DNA of 50,618 bases from contig JAIOQB010000212.1 of NCBI GenBank assembly GCA_021413585.1, forward strand, positions 1-50,618, in the 5' to 3' direction. The stretch is from Planctomycetia bacterium (GTDB lineage: Bacteria; Planctomycetota; Planctomycetia; Pirellulales; UBA7805). The notes beneath the pieces were generated by a model. The model saw nothing but the letters and a program-made list of their open reading frames with translations. It did no database searches and was not told the DNA's origin. Of this stretch, positions 1 to 9,063 are shown piece by piece (position 1 is the stretch's first letter; each line of letters begins with the position of its first letter). Position numbers and translations under genes: made by a program.

Positions 1-348
1 CAACTCACCCCACTCGGCTGTCCGATCGGCCAGCACCACCTGTTCGCGAATCAAATACTTGTCGAGATGGGTAATAATCCGCTCCGCCTGCCCCGGCACG
101 GTATCGAGCACCAGACGATCCGCCTCGCAAGAAATAATCACATGGGCAATGATTTTCCCCTGCACCGAGGTAATAAACGCCTCGCACCCTTCCCCTGGCT
201 TGAGCCCCCGCACGTCGTTGGTGCAGAAGTTGTGCAGGAACGTCTGCCGATCAGCCCCGGTGAGTTCGACCAGCGTGCGGCCAGGTAGAGACGCCACCCC
301 CACGCCGGCGGTCAGGGCCTGATACTCGTGCGGCGGCGCGGGTTCCAC
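1..348 (-). CDS. GcvT/YgfZ-like folate-binding family protein (3' end outside window)
   Basis: The minus strand stays open from a GTG at 348-346 to the window edge. About 116 residues are visible. They include V-E-L-T-G-A-D-R-Q-T followed by F-L-H-N-F-C-T-N-D-V and then G-K-I-I-A-H-V, which matches the N-terminal domain of the GcvT/YgfZ family (LTGxDRxxFLxxxxTNDV...G). YgfZ proteins bind tetrahydrofolate and help repair or assemble Fe-S clusters; GcvT is the glycine-cleavage aminomethyltransferase. The diagnostic YgfZ cysteine motif would lie outside the window, so I cannot separate the two, though the short lead-in favours YgfZ. The GTG start is chosen because GGGAGAG sits just upstream and an in-frame stop lies a few codons before it. 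It begins 25 bases after the preceding minus-strand gene, so the two may be cotranscribed. Confidence 0.75.
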   Translation of the reverse strand, partial: MEPAPPHEYQALTAGVGVASLPGRTLVELTGADRQTFLHNFCTNDVRGLKPGEGCEAFITSVQGKIIAHVIISCEADRLVLDTVPGQAERIITHLDKYLIREQVVLADRTAEWGEL

Positions 349-372
349 AGATTCTCTCCCGCAGCGCGTGCG

Positions 373-1665
373 CTACGCGTCTTCCTGCTGCAACGTCGGC
401 ACCAGGTATTGGGCACTCTCCAGCAGAATGCACGAGTCGAAATGGTTGCTCAACCGGGCCAACTCCGCTCCGTCGCGAATCGGCGCGATGCCGAGTTGCT
501 CCACCGTCTCGGCCTCCAAGCGGCTGAGCAAATAAACCCTGGCGTTGTCCTGGGCATGCAGCAATTCCAACGCCGCGCTGGTGTCGGGCGTGTGAGACTT
601 CTGCACGGCCCGCTCGGCCGCGTCACTATCTCGGGCAGCGGCCAAACGCCTGAGCGCCGGGCCCGGTTCGATAGCCAGATCAGTACATAAAGCGATCGTT
701 CCGCCGTCCGTCACGACGCTGCGTGCGGCCACAAGTGCCCGAGCGACATTGTCCCACGTTTGCTGTGTGGCCGGGCCATCGATCGCGGCGACGACCAACT
801 CCGCTCGCTGCGGCACCGTTCGCTGCCATGCCAGGGCACAAAGTTCGCGGCCGCGGCGTAGCACGGCGCCGACTTCGCCCGCCAGGATATGCAGCACGTC
901 GCCACCACCGGCTGGCACCACTTGCAGCGTGAGGCTTAATCCCAGCAACCAGGCGACTTCGTCCGCGTCGGATCGCACTCGTCCCGGCGCCGCTTTATGA
1001 CGCTTTGACGTTGCACCCCTGCGGCGTGCCGTACGGAAGTGCCGCAGAGTCTCCGCGTCCGAAAACGTCGGATACAGCCCACCATGCAGGCCGCCGTTTC
1101 CGGGCGTCGCGTCGAGACGTAGACAGCCCAGTGGAAGCACCAGATCCGCTTCGTGAATGTGGCGATTGAGATAGATCGGCTTGCCGTCGGCCGCGGCGGC
1201 CAGGTAGCTCAGTTCGCCCCGGCGTTCCGGGTCGTGCGTGACTAATTCAATGGCCGCGGCCACCGCGGAATTGAGCCCGCTGCGTGGATCATTGGCGTCG
1301 GCGGACAGCCCGGCACTCGATCGCAATAAAGTGATATCGGCCGGCGCCACGCCGGCTGCCAGCAGCGTATCGACCACGCCCGCCACCAGCCCGGCCGCCT
1401 GCGGCAGGCCCGGATCGAGTGCGATGGTGACCCTATCCCCGGGCACTACGCTCTGTGAAAGCGGCGGGAAATCAAGCGGATCGACCAGCGCCGCGGCCAT
1501 TGCGGCCGACGGATCATCGAGCGGCTCGCCCGGCGGCCGGCCGCAGCGCGTCACCTGGGCCGTGGGGGCGAGCGAAAGCGTCACTTCAGAGCCGATGCCA
1601 TAGCGCAGCGGAGAATCCGCTGCATTTAAATTGGCCGCGGCATTTTTTGAGGTATTGCTGGACAT
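373..1665 (-). CDS. LarA-like / DUF2088 domain protein (lactate-racemase family, divergent)
   Basis: This protein of about 430 residues resembles the nickel-dependent lactate racemase LarA and its DUF2088 relatives. Visible family landmarks are P-G-D-R-V-T-I-A-L-D near the N terminus, a T-H-D-P-E-R segment, then G-K-P-I-Y-L-N-R and A-D-L-V-L-P-L-G. LarA carries a pincer nickel cofactor and racemises 2-hydroxy acids. The usual motif after the last block (E-P-H-x-x-x-G-F-S-G-G-x-K) is replaced here by L-D-A-T-P-G-N-G-G-L-H-G-G, so the substrate, and even racemase activity, are uncertain. I chose ATG at 1665. A GTG at 1704 would add 13 residues, and neither has a convincing ribosome site. The YgfZ-like gene follows directly, suggesting one transcript. 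Confidence 0.7.
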   Translation of the reverse strand: MSSNTSKNAAANLNAADSPLRYGIGSEVTLSLAPTAQVTRCGRPPGEPLDDPSAAMAAALVDPLDFPPLSQSVVPGDRVTIALDPGLPQAAGLVAGVVDTLLAAGVAPADITLLRSSAGLSADANDPRSGLNSAVAAAIELVTHDPERRGELSYLAAAADGKPIYLNRHIHEADLVLPLGCLRLDATPGNGGLHGGLYPTFSDAETLRHFRTARRRGATSKRHKAAPGRVRSDADEVAWLLGLSLTLQVVPAGGGDVLHILAGEVGAVLRRGRELCALAWQRTVPQRAELVVAAIDGPATQQTWDNVARALVAARSVVTDGGTIALCTDLAIEPGPALRRLAAARDSDAAERAVQKSHTPDTSAALELLHAQDNARVYLLSRLEAETVEQLGIAPIRDGAELARLSNHFDSCILLESAQYLVPTLQQEDA

Positions 1666-1907
1666 TAAAGCGGGTTGCTGGACTTTGAAGCAGGGCAAAT
1701 GCACAAGCCGGGTATGAGAGGACTAATGCCATGATAGGTGCCCCGCCGAGCCACGGTCAAGAAGTCGCCTTTACGCGCTAGCCCCGTTCGCAACATAATC
1801 ACGATAGTGGTAATTATCACCTTGGAAGGAATCCAAAACCGTCGTGCCACCCGCGACCTTGCGTCGTATGGTGGATCGATGGCCAATTTTTGCGAAGGAG
1901 CCGCGCG

Positions 1908-4442
1908 ATGGAGTTGTTTTGTTCGTGGGGTCGTGAAGCCTGCCAACGTGAAGCTTGCCAACGTGAAGCCTGTCAACGTGAAGCCTGTCAATCTCTGTGG
2001 CGGCGGCGCGCTGTAGCTTGCGTAGTCGGTGCGGCTTGCCTCATGGCAGCAGGTTGCGACGGCCCAACCACCGCCATCAATCCTCCCTCGGCGGCCGGAG
2101 CAACAGACAAATCCCCCACGGTCGACTCGGTGCTCGACCGCGTGGTCAAGGTTTATTCCGAAGCCAAGTCGTACAAGGACGAGGGTAAGATCGTCTTCCG
2201 TCTGCGCGCCCCGGACGGCGATCACCCGGAAGAGTTCGACCATCACGTCGAGTTCCAACGGCCCAATCTGATGCGGTTGGAGTTTGAATTCGCGTGGCCC
2301 GCCGCTTTCGAAGGTCATCCGCCGCAGCATGTGCTGGTAGTTTCCGACGGTCAGAAGATCTACGCCAAGCCCGAAGGATTTGACAACCAGGTTGCCGTGA
2401 CGACCGCGCCGGCCAAGATCGAGGTGCCCGCGCTATATGAATTGCCGGGCGTTGGCGGCGCGATGCCGATGGGCATTACCGACCGCAGCGTGGCCCTCGA
2501 TTTGTTGACCTCGGCGAAACCGCTCAGTGGCTTTGACCGCAAGGCGGCCAAGTTACTCGACGCTGGCCGGATTAATGGCCAGGCGTGCGATCGGGTGCAG
2601 TTCGAGACCGAGAATGGCCCGCTCACGCTATGGATCGATCAACAGACTTCCGTCGTGCGGCGTGTCCAGCATCCCGTCCGCAGCTTGTTGGAAAAGCTCA
2701 AAGAAGACGGCATCAAGGAAGTCGAGCTGACCACGGAACTGGTTGACGCCACGATCGATCCGGTCATTCCGTCCGATCGATTCACCTGGAAGAAGGACAA
2801 CCAGGAACATCTGGTCAGCGATTTTGTCCCGCCCCCCGATCAGAACGACGCGCCGTCAAAACTGCTGGGCAAGCCGCTGCCGGACTTCAAGTTCGTCACC
2901 TCCAGCGGCGAGAAGGGGGATTCCGCGTCGCTGACGGGCAAGGTCACGGTGATCGACTTCTGGGCCACTTGGTGCGGCTGGTGCATCAAGGGAATGCCCG
3001 GCGTGGACGAAGTGCGGCAGAAGTACGCCGGCAACGACAAGGTGCGCTTCCTGGCGATGGATATCGACAATCCCGACGTCCCCAACCAAAAGGTGGCGGA
3101 CAAGCTCAAGGAGATTAAGGTCAATCCACAGTGGGCCCGCATGACAGTCAATGAATCGGACGACTTCAACAAGCTGTTCGACGTCAATGGCATTCCAGCG
3201 ATGGCGATTGTCGGCCCTGATGGTCATCTGCAAGTGCTCACCGTCGGCATGGACCCCAAAGTCACGGAAAACTTGCCGCAGAAGATTGACGCCTTGCTTA
3301 AAGGCGAAGATCTGGCCAAAAAGGCGACCGAAGCGTGGGACGTGCAACAGCGCGAATATCAGCGCAAGCTCGCTTCCGGCGGCACCGACACGAAGACCAC
3401 CACCGTGGCCATCCCCCGCGCGGAGATCGCCCCCCCGTTAGAACCGAAAACCTGGACGCTCAAGCCACTGTGGGTCGCGGCTGACGTCAAAGCGCCCGGC
3501 GCGATGTTAGTGTTGGCCACGTCCGGCGCCGCGCCGCGCGTGCTAGTGATCGATGGCGGCAATGAGGTGGCCGAACTGGACCTCGCCGGCAAGCAAGTTG
3601 CCCGCCACGCCGACCTGTTCAAGGGGCAGCCGCCGATGTCGTTCATCCGCACCTTGACGGACAAACAGGGAAAACGGTCGTTTATTCTCGGTGCGATCGG
3701 CCAGGAGCAGTTTCATGTGTTCGACGCCGAGTGGAAGAAGACCTTGAGCTATCCGCCGTCCGGCCCAGCTCGGATCTTCGACGTCCAGCCGGCCGACCTG
3801 GCGGGAGATGGCGTGCCGGAAATCTGCATCGGCTGCTTTGGCGCGGCGGGTGTGAACGCCGTCGGACTCGATGGCAATCGCTTGTGGCACAACGGAACGA
3901 TTGAAAACGTGGCTGACATGACCGTCAGCGCGGCCGATGCTTCCGGCAAACGGCGGCTCCTCTGCACGAACCAAAAAGGGACGATCGTGCCAATCCGCAG
4001 CGACGGCCAGGCCGACGCGCCGATTCAACTGGCGGATCGAGCAATCGTCCATATCCTGGCTGCCGACCTCAATGGCGATGGCAAAGAGGAATACTGTGCC
4101 CTGGCGATCGACGGGTTGGGAAAGTCAACCGTCATCGGCCTGAAGATCACGGAGACTGGCGGCGAAATGACCTGGGAGCATCCGCTGCCGGAAGGGGAGC
4201 CGGAGCGTTCGGTGCAGATGCTCACCACCGCCCGGCTCGATCCGGCTGAGCCCGGCCAATGGCTGGTGGCGGCGGCCGATGGCTCGGTGCAGATCGTATC
4301 GCATGACGGCGCGGCGATCGATCATTTTAACTCCGGCGCTCCGCTCACCGGCCTGGCATCGGCGGTGCTCGACGGCCAAAGCGTCCTACTGGTCGCCCAC
4401 CCCGACGGCCTGAGCGCCCTGGCGGTAACGCGGAAGAAGTGA
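1908..4442 (+). CDS. Lipoprotein with LolA-like, thioredoxin (TlpA-like) and FG-GAP-like domains
   Basis: An 844-residue exported protein. The ATG at 1908 follows AAGGAG by seven bases. Residues 32-49 form an R-R-R plus hydrophobic signal ending in the lipobox L-M-A-A-G-C, predicting lipidation at Cys50. Residues of about 65-300 resemble LolA/DUF2092-type lipoprotein-binding domains. Residues of about 315-470 form a TlpA-like thioredoxin fold with W-C-G-W-C (Cys356 and Cys359), as in membrane-anchored disulfide reductases. The C-terminal 320 residues contain D-L-A-G-D-G-V-P-E and D-L-N-G-D-G-K-E-E blocks, typical of FG-GAP/VCBS calcium-binding propeller blades. The N-terminal region before the signal is unusually long and carries four R-E-A-C-Q repeats encoded by a 15-base tandem repeat. 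Its role may be periplasmic redox control; this is inference from domains. Confidence 0.8.
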   Translation: MELFCSWGREACQREACQREACQREACQSLWRRRAVACVVGAACLMAAGCDGPTTAINPPSAAGATDKSPTVDSVLDRVVKVYSEAKSYKDEGKIVFRLRAPDGDHPEEFDHHVEFQRPNLMRLEFEFAWPAAFEGHPPQHVLVVSDGQKIYAKPEGFDNQVAVTTAPAKIEVPALYELPGVGGAMPMGITDRSVALDLLTSAKPLSGFDRKAAKLLDAGRINGQACDRVQFETENGPLTLWIDQQTSVVRRVQHPVRSLLEKLKEDGIKEVELTTELVDATIDPVIPSDRFTWKKDNQEHLVSDFVPPPDQNDAPSKLLGKPLPDFKFVTSSGEKGDSASLTGKVTVIDFWATWCGWCIKGMPGVDEVRQKYAGNDKVRFLAMDIDNPDVPNQKVADKLKEIKVNPQWARMTVNESDDFNKLFDVNGIPAMAIVGPDGHLQVLTVGMDPKVTENLPQKIDALLKGEDLAKKATEAWDVQQREYQRKLASGGTDTKTTTVAIPRAEIAPPLEPKTWTLKPLWVAADVKAPGAMLVLATSGAAPRVLVIDGGNEVAELDLAGKQVARHADLFKGQPPMSFIRTLTDKQGKRSFILGAIGQEQFHVFDAEWKKTLSYPPSGPARIFDVQPADLAGDGVPEICIGCFGAAGVNAVGLDGNRLWHNGTIENVADMTVSAADASGKRRLLCTNQKGTIVPIRSDGQADAPIQLADRAIVHILAADLNGDGKEEYCALAIDGLGKSTVIGLKITETGGEMTWEHPLPEGEPERSVQMLTTARLDPAEPGQWLVAAADGSVQIVSHDGAAIDHFNSGAPLTGLASAVLDGQSVLLVAHPDGLSALAVTRKK
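1932..1991 (+). repeat. Four 15-bp tandem repeats in lipoprotein 5' end
   Basis: Four near-identical copies of CGTGAAGCCTGCCAA run head to tail (1932, 1947, 1962, 1977), differing only by C/T changes. They encode R-E-A-C-Q four times in front of the signal peptide. Because the unit is 15 bases, copy number can change without altering the frame. Confidence 0.95.
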
Positions 4443-4565
4443 GTATTTTAAAGCACAAGCGGGGGGACGAATTCCTTCCTTCCCTCCTTTGCGCGTCTTT
4501 GCGACCTAGCGCCTTGGCGTCGACGTGTGTAGCTAATTTCAATCAACTTTGAATCGAGCACCCTG

Positions 4566-5753
4566 ATGGCCAAGAAGACAATTGCCGACGTGGACGTGAA
4601 GGACAAGACGGTCCTGATGCGTGTCGATTTCAATGTGCCGCTGGACGATCACGGCCAAATCACCGACGACCGCCGCGTGCGGATGGCCCTGCCGTCGATC
4701 GAGTCGGTTCTCGCTCGCGGTGGCCGGCTGATTCTGATGAGCCACCTCGGCCGGCCGGAAGGGAAGGGGGTGGAGCCGCAGTTCAGCTTGAAACCGGCGG
4801 CCGTGAAGTTGAGTGAACTGCTCGGCAAGTCCGTGGTCATGTCCGCGGACATTGCAGAGGGCGACACCCGAGCGAAGCTCAAATCGCTTGGTCCCGGCGA
4901 AGTGATGCTGCTGGAGAATCTGCGATTCGACAAGCGCGAGCAAAAAGGAGACGCCGAGTTTGCCCGCGGCCTGGCTGAACTGGCCGACATCTATTGCAAC
5001 GATGCGTTTGGAACTTGTCATCGCTCCGACGCTTCGATGGTGGCGGTGCCGGCAGCCATGGCGGGGAAGCCGCGCGTGTCGGGCTTTCTGGTCGCCAAGG
5101 AAATTCAATATCTGTCGGACGTTTTGGCCAAGCCCGAGCGGCCCTTCGTGGCGATCCTCGGCGGAGCCAAGGTTTCGGACAAGATCCAGGTGATCCGCAA
5201 TCTCTTGGGCATCTGCGACCAAGTACTCATCGGCGGCGCCATGGCCTATACGTTTGAACTTGCCCGCGGCGGCCAGGTTGGCCAAAGCAAAGTGGAGCCG
5301 GACAAGGTGGATCTGGCCCGCGAGTTGTTGGCCTCAGCGGGGGACAAGCTGGTGCTGCCGGTCGATACCCATTGCGGCGATAAATTCAGCCCCGATTGTC
5401 GAAAACTGGTCGTCGCGGCTGGCCATGTGCCGGATGGATATCAGGGCTTCGATATCGGCCCCGACACCGCCCGGCGGTACGCCACGTTGCTTCAATCGGC
5501 CAAAACGGTGATCTGGAACGGACCGATGGGGGTGTTCGAGATGCCCCCCTTTGATGCGGGGACGAAGGCGGTCGCCCAGGCGATTGCTGACGGCAATTCC
5601 ACCAGCATCATTGGCGGGGGCGACAGCGCCGCGGCTATTGAACTGCTGGGTTTTGCCGACATGGTAACCCACGTCAGCACCGGGGGCGGGGCCAGTCTGG
5701 CGATGCTCGAAGGAAAGAAATTCCCGGCCGTTGAACTTCTGGACGACAAGTAG
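4566..5753 (+). CDS. pgk: Phosphoglycerate kinase
   Basis: A full-length 395-residue phosphoglycerate kinase, which interconverts 1,3-bisphosphoglycerate and 3-phosphoglycerate with ADP/ATP in glycolysis and gluconeogenesis. The N-terminal signature [10 protein letters not shown], the H-L-G-R-P substrate loop, the hinge-region G-G-A-K-V-S-D-K-I and the nucleotide-binding G-G-G-D-S-A-A-A with T-G-G-G-A-S near the C terminus are all present. The length matches the family (about 390-400). The ATG at 4566 gives the standard N terminus. It stands alone between the lipoprotein and DUF1598 genes, with no gap or tpi neighbour. Confidence 0.98.
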   Translation: MAKKTIADVDVKDKTVLMRVDFNVPLDDHGQITDDRRVRMALPSIESVLARGGRLILMSHLGRPEGKGVEPQFSLKPAAVKLSELLGKSVVMSADIAEGDTRAKLKSLGPGEVMLLENLRFDKREQKGDAEFARGLAELADIYCNDAFGTCHRSDASMVAVPAAMAGKPRVSGFLVAKEIQYLSDVLAKPERPFVAILGGAKVSDKIQVIRNLLGICDQVLIGGAMAYTFELARGGQVGQSKVEPDKVDLARELLASAGDKLVLPVDTHCGDKFSPDCRKLVVAAGHVPDGYQGFDIGPDTARRYATLLQSAKTVIWNGPMGVFEMPPFDAGTKAVAQAIADGNSTSIIGGGDSAAAIELLGFADMVTHVSTGGGASLAMLEGKKFPAVELLDDK

Positions 5754-5908
5754 CGTCCAAGGCCCAGACGAGCAGCATCCAAGCTGCGGAGGGGGCTGGG
5801 GGCGATGCCCCCAACGCCAGGCTGGGACACCCATGGGGCGGTGCCCCGGCTGTTCGGAGGCCCGGTCCGCAGGGGGTTTTCGGTGGTGCCGAACCCTATC
5901 CGATTTGC

Positions 5909-5937
5909 TTGACGCAGCTTGCCCCGTCTGCCATCCT
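5909..5937 (+). promoter_or_regulatory. Possible sigma-70 promoter for DUF1598 gene
   Basis: TTGACG at 5909-5914 and CATCCT at 5932-5937 are 17 bases apart, about 55 bases before the start codon of the downstream gene. The -10 box is a poor match, so this is tentative. Confidence 0.3.
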
Positions 5938-5992
5938 AGACCCTGTGGCTTTATAGAGGTCAGGCAACCATCGCCGAGTGTTGGAGGGTTCG

Positions 5993-7834
5993 ATGAGAAC
6001 GGGATTCACGGGTCGAAATGCGTTGATGGGTCGTCGGGCAGGTCGTCTGTTATTGACGGCGGCAATGTTGACGGCGGCAGTGTTGGCGACGAGCTTGAGC
6101 GCCTCGCGGCTGCTTGCTGCCGACGCTCCTGCTGCCGATGTGGCGGCTGCTGTCAAAGCGGACCTCGCCGCCGGAGAGTTTTCTCCTGCCCTGCGTCGCG
6201 TCGAGCAACTCCAAGATCAGAATGCTCGCGATGGCCTGCTCAATGAAATCGCCTCCGCACAGCGCGCTGCCGGATTGCCCGATGCCGCGGCCCAAACGCT
6301 TGGCCGCATCGGCGACGATCGCCAGCGGGGCGGCGCCGTGGCCGCCATTCTCGCTCAACAACTCGCTCCACCGAATCCGATCCTCGCACAAAACGGCCTC
6401 GCCGGCGGCGGACAACAAGTCGGCGGCGGCGGCGGATCCGCGGGACAAAATCTCGACTTTCAACCGATCATGGACCTGATCAAGGCCACGATCGAACCCG
6501 ACTCGTGGGACGACGCCGGCGGCCCGGGCGCCATCAAGGACTTTCCGGGTGGCGTGCTGGTTGACACCAACGGCCTGCTGCAACGGATCGTAAAGAACGA
6601 CACGACGGGTAGCCTCGAAGTGCTGCGCCGCGACGCGGCCACGCAAGGCGCGAACACGGAAGCTCGCCGTGCCGCTCCGCTGCGCAAGATTTCGCTCACT
6701 CGGCTGGAGCGGGCCCTGCAAATGGCGCGGGCCGCGGGCCGCGCACCCGACGAAGCGATGCGGATGCTCGCCGGCTTGCAAAGCATTGAATACGTGCTGG
6801 TCTATCCGGAAACGCACGACATCGTGCTGGCCGGCCCGGCCGGCGATTGGCGGCGGTTGGCGGAAGGACGCGTGGTTAGCGTCGAAACCGGCCACCCTGT
6901 CGTGCAATTGGAAGACCTGGTGGTGATCCTGCGGCACGCCTCGAAGGAAGGTATGGCCCGTTTTGGCTGCTCGATCGATCCGCTTCCTGAAAACGTCGCT
7001 AAAACGCAAGAATACGCCAATCAATCGGCCAAGCACAAATTGGCCGAAGGCGCCGGCGCCGTGAAGGAGTTTGCCGACGCGATCCAACGCCACATGGGCC
7101 AGCAGAAGATTGACGTGTTTGGCATCGACCCCCGCACCCACGTCGGCCGCGTGCTGGTTGAAGCGGACTATCGCATGAAGCTCGTCGGCCTGGGACGCGA
7201 AAAGCCGGCCGGCGATTTGGTTAGCTATTGGGACACTCTCAAAGGGAAGCCGCAGCCCGAAATGTTGCTGGTGCGCTGGTGGTTCACGCTCAATTACGAT
7301 GCGGTGCAAGCCACACCCGAGCATACGGCCTACGCCATCCGCGGCCAGGGTGTGAAACTGCTAAGCGAGAACGAGATGCTGGCCGAGAAGGGGCGCCGCG
7401 TCGCCACCGGCAAGTCGGACGAGCTGAATCGCCGGTTCGCCCAGTCGTTCACCAAGAACTTCAATGCAATGGCCGCAAAGTATCCGATCTACGCCGAGCT
7501 GCACAACATGTTCGACCTGGCCCTGGCCTGCTCGCTGATCACGTCGGAAAAGCTGCCGCAGCAAGTCGGCTGGCACATGAGCGGGCTGCTGGACGAGGCC
7601 CAATACCAGGTGCCGCTCGGCCCGGCCCCGAAGACAGTTGAAAGCGTTGCCCGCTATTCACAGCCGGATGATCGCGGCCGATTCATCGTGCAGGTCAGTG
7701 GCGGCGTCCGCGTCGACACGCAGCAAATGGTGGGTCGCGGAAAGATCGAAACGGCCACGGGGCCGTCGCTCTCCACGGAACTCGGCCGCTCGCGACCGGT
7801 GGCGAAGGATACGATTACATGGTGGTGGGATTGA
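5993..7834 (+). CDS. Exported DUF1598-type planctomycete protein
   Basis: A 613-residue protein whose ATG at 5993 follows GGAGG by five bases. Residues of about 15-43 form a signal peptide (R-R-A-G-R then a hydrophobic run ending around S-R-L-L-A-A-D-A). The first 100 residues after it are rich in alanine, followed by a Gly/Gln-rich linker and then a long domain with W-W-F-T-L-N-Y-D-A-V and R-G-Q-G-V-K-L-L-S-E. I recognise this as the DUF1598 family, which is restricted to planctomycetes and has no known function. The protein is probably periplasmic. It is convergent with kdsB, with a 17-bp inverted repeat between the two stop codons. Family assignment is by eye. Confidence 0.75.
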   Translation: MRTGFTGRNALMGRRAGRLLLTAAMLTAAVLATSLSASRLLAADAPAADVAAAVKADLAAGEFSPALRRVEQLQDQNARDGLLNEIASAQRAAGLPDAAAQTLGRIGDDRQRGGAVAAILAQQLAPPNPILAQNGLAGGGQQVGGGGGSAGQNLDFQPIMDLIKATIEPDSWDDAGGPGAIKDFPGGVLVDTNGLLQRIVKNDTTGSLEVLRRDAATQGANTEARRAAPLRKISLTRLERALQMARAAGRAPDEAMRMLAGLQSIEYVLVYPETHDIVLAGPAGDWRRLAEGRVVSVETGHPVVQLEDLVVILRHASKEGMARFGCSIDPLPENVAKTQEYANQSAKHKLAEGAGAVKEFADAIQRHMGQQKIDVFGIDPRTHVGRVLVEADYRMKLVGLGREKPAGDLVSYWDTLKGKPQPEMLLVRWWFTLNYDAVQATPEHTAYAIRGQGVKLLSENEMLAEKGRRVATGKSDELNRRFAQSFTKNFNAMAAKYPIYAELHNMFDLALACSLITSEKLPQQVGWHMSGLLDEAQYQVPLGPAPKTVESVARYSQPDDRGRFIVQVSGGVRVDTQQMVGRGKIETATGPSLSTELGRSRPVAKDTITWWWD

Positions 7835-7851
7835 GTTGTTGTGGGTGAATC

Positions 7852-7912
7852 GTAGCGTGGGTGCTTGCGCCCGCATTTTTTTGGTGGCCGTGGGTGCAAG
7901 CACCCACGCTAC
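7852..7912. terminator. 17-bp inverted repeat between convergent genes
   Basis: GTAGCGTGGGTGCTTGC at 7852-7868 and its exact reverse complement at 7896-7912 flank a 27-base loop containing a T-run. The element sits between the ends of the DUF1598 gene and kdsB, so it could terminate both. It may also be a copy of a genome-wide repeat. Confidence 0.6.
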
Positions 7913-7917
7913 AATGC

Positions 7918-8724
7918 TCACGCCACCTGCCGTCGCGCTTGCCGTTCAATGAACGCCGCATAATCCGCCGGCGTGTCGATCCCTGGTGCCGCCGCGAGCA
8001 CGATCCCCACGGCGATCTTCTGCCCATTCTCCAGCACCCTTAACTGCTCGAGATTTTCAAGCCGTTCAAGCGGCGACCTCGGCAGCCGGCCAAGCTGCAA
8101 TAGAAACTCCCGGCGGTAAGCGTAGACCCCGATATGCTGATGGAACGAGGCCGGCTTGGACTCGGCTGAATCAATCGTAAGCAAATCATCGTGCCATTCT
8201 CGGGCATGCGGTATGGCCGCCCGGCTGAAATACATTGCATGGCCGCTCTGGTCGCATACCACCTTCACGCAGGCCGGATCAAGTAGCAGTTCGCGCCGCC
8301 GGATCGGCGTGGCGAGTGTCGCCATAGCCGTGCCTGGGTTTGCCTCCAGTAGTCCGATCAACCGGTCGATCGCCTCGGCCTCGATCTCAGGCTCGTCCCC
8401 CTGGACGTTGACGATGATGTCGGCCGATGCCAGTGGCTCGTCCGAAGCCACGGACGCAATCCGATCGGTGCCGCTCTGATAGCCGGGCGCCGTAAGCACC
8501 ACGCTTCCGCCAAAGTAGCGCACTTCGGTGGCGATCTCGACGTCCTCTGTGGCGACCAACACGCCCGCCGGCTTGCGGGCTCGGCAGGCCGCTTCGTAGG
8601 TGTGTTGGATCAGCGTGCGGCCCGTCTCGCGTAGCAGCAGTTTTCCCTGCAAGCGGGTCGAATGCAGCCGGGCCGGAATGACCACATAGCTCGATTGGCG
8701 GGTAGATCCAAATACGCTGGGCAT
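7918..8724 (-). CDS. kdsB: 3-deoxy-manno-octulosonate cytidylyltransferase (CMP-Kdo synthetase)
   Basis: A 268-residue enzyme that activates Kdo with CTP to give CMP-Kdo for lipopolysaccharide inner-core synthesis. The N terminus carries the nucleotide-binding motif V-V-I-P-A-R-L-H-S-T-R-L-Q-G-K, followed by V-A-T-E-D, the conserved S-G-T-D-R-I and the metal/CTP motif V-Q-G-D-E-P. Y-F-S-R-A-A-I-P and H-I-G-V-Y-A-Y-R complete the family pattern. The length is normal (about 245-260 plus a short N-terminal extension). I placed the start at ATG 8724. The reading frame stays open upstream without similarity to anything. It is divergent from glmS, the other envelope-precursor gene here. Confidence 0.95.
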   Translation of the reverse strand: MPSVFGSTRQSSYVVIPARLHSTRLQGKLLLRETGRTLIQHTYEAACRARKPAGVLVATEDVEIATEVRYFGGSVVLTAPGYQSGTDRIASVASDEPLASADIIVNVQGDEPEIEAEAIDRLIGLLEANPGTAMATLATPIRRRELLLDPACVKVVCDQSGHAMYFSRAAIPHAREWHDDLLTIDSAESKPASFHQHIGVYAYRREFLLQLGRLPRSPLERLENLEQLRVLENGQKIAVGIVLAAAPGIDTPADYAAFIERQARRQVA

Positions 8725-9063
8725 GACCAGTCTCACAATGTCCGGATGTAGCGACCCTGCGGCCGTGGCGGGTTGAGAGGGCTTGGCTCCGCGAAGTATC
8801 GCCATCGGCCGGGCATTATTAGCCAAAACGTCCGGCTGGTGGTAGCTCAACCCGCCGCGACCCGCCCCAACGCGGCAAAACCGGCGACAGCGAACGACTT
8901 TAGGGGGTAAAATATCGGGTACGTTAATACTGCGCTGGATGCCTGGGGCTGAACGTAGCGCAGCGAAGTGAAGCCCCAGAATTTGTTGGTTCTGGGGCTT
9001 CGCTTCGCTCTGCCCCAGCCACCCCATCGTCAACACTACCGCGACCAGATCGGACTCTCGACC
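8725..9063. other. Intergenic region between kdsB and glmS with hairpin
   Basis: About 340 bases separating the divergent starts. The only structure I see is an imperfect inverted repeat at about 8960-9011, whose arms contain GAAGCCCCAGAA and TTCTGGGGCTTC. It would place a strong hairpin in the glmS leader about 55 bases before the start codon. I see no match to the glmS ribozyme core. Confidence 0.55.

Noticed and set aside
8960..9063. glmS ribozyme/riboswitch in the glmS leader
   Set aside because: Only a simple hairpin is visible; the pseudoknotted core and cleavage-site sequence of the glmS ribozyme are not recognisable.
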